A stretch of DNA of 6,411 bases, from NCBI GenBank assembly GCA_009668925.1, contig SBEK01000207.1:1-6411 (forward strand), read 5' to 3'. Positions 6,410 to 6,411 of the stretch are shown piece by piece. The translations under genes were made by a program, and so were the position numbers. The notes beneath the pieces are model-generated. The model made no database searches. It saw only the letters and a program-made list of their open reading frames with translations, and was not told the DNA's origin. The DNA comes from Deltaproteobacteria bacterium (GTDB taxonomy: Bacteria > Desulfobacterota > Syntrophia > Syntrophales > Smithellaceae). Each line of letters begins with the position of its first letter. The stretch's first letter is position 1.

Positions 6410-6411
6410 AT
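6382..6411 (+). promoter_or_regulatory. Possible rightward promoter
   Basis: TATTAT (6406-6411) matches the -10 consensus at five of six positions. TTGCAT (6382-6387) is a weak -35 (three of six) with an 18-nt spacer. It overlaps the palindromic block, so a protein bound there would block RNA polymerase. The AT-rich setting raises the chance of a false match. Confidence 0.35.

Larger units (their letters stand above)
6043..6411. other. Noncoding tail rich in inverted repeats, no convincing gene
   Basis: These 369 bases after the radical SAM stop contain no reading frame I accept. They are crowded with symmetric elements: a REP-like hairpin (6069-6100), a decayed second repeat (about 6110-6136), two long hairpins (6156-6200 and 6221-6264), a 9-bp direct repeat (6327-6335 and 6347-6355) and an AT-rich palindromic block (6374-6409). 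Composition shifts from GC-rich to strongly AT-rich after about 6336. I read it as the end of the dcw operon and the upstream region of a gene beyond the window. Confidence 0.7.

Noticed and set aside
6043..6411. CRISPR array, tRNA or insertion sequence in the tail
   Set aside because: The repeats are inverted and differ from one another, there are no regularly spaced identical units, no cloverleaf was found, and no transposase or terminal repeat with target duplication is visible.

Overview
The window is a stretch of the division and cell-wall (dcw) cluster of a Gram-negative bacterium, with every gene on the + strand. The order is the 3' end of murC, then murB, ftsQ, ftsA, ftsZ and a radical SAM gene of unknown function. 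The genes are GC-rich (high fifties percent, judged by eye). The gene order, FtsA/FtsZ sequences and a radical SAM gene directly after ftsZ suggest a deltaproteobacterium (Desulfobacterota), perhaps near the Syntrophales. This taxonomic guess is inference; no rRNA gene or species-specific marker is present.

Layout: murC (ends at 84) and murB (81-1007) overlap by ATGA, and murB and ftsQ (1004-1849) overlap by GTGA, so these three are probably translationally coupled. A 42-nt gap leads to ftsA (1892-3118), an 18-nt gap to ftsZ (ATG at 3137), and a gap of a few tens of bases to the radical SAM gene (stop at 6042). No convincing terminator or promoter is seen between 1 and 6042, so the whole stretch is probably one transcript.

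How the genes work together: MurC and MurB are consecutive or near-consecutive steps in making the cytoplasmic peptidoglycan precursor. FtsA tethers FtsZ to the inner membrane, FtsZ polymerises into the Z-ring, and FtsQ belongs to the periplasm-facing part of the divisome. The radical SAM protein has the CxxxCxxC cluster motif, but its substrate is unknown and any link to division is only contextual. No ddl gene lies between murB and ftsQ, where many related clusters carry one.

The last 369 bases (6043-6411) hold no convincing gene. They contain a hairpin resembling a dispersed 'CATTGCGAG...GCGGCAATC' repeat, a decayed 'CGTCAT..CGGACTTGATC' repeat, two further long hairpins, a 9-bp direct repeat, and finally an AT-rich palindromic block with a possible rightward promoter for a gene beyond the window. 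This tail is the least ordinary part of the window. The coding part is a conventional dcw cluster, and I found no clear evidence of a new defence or mobile system.
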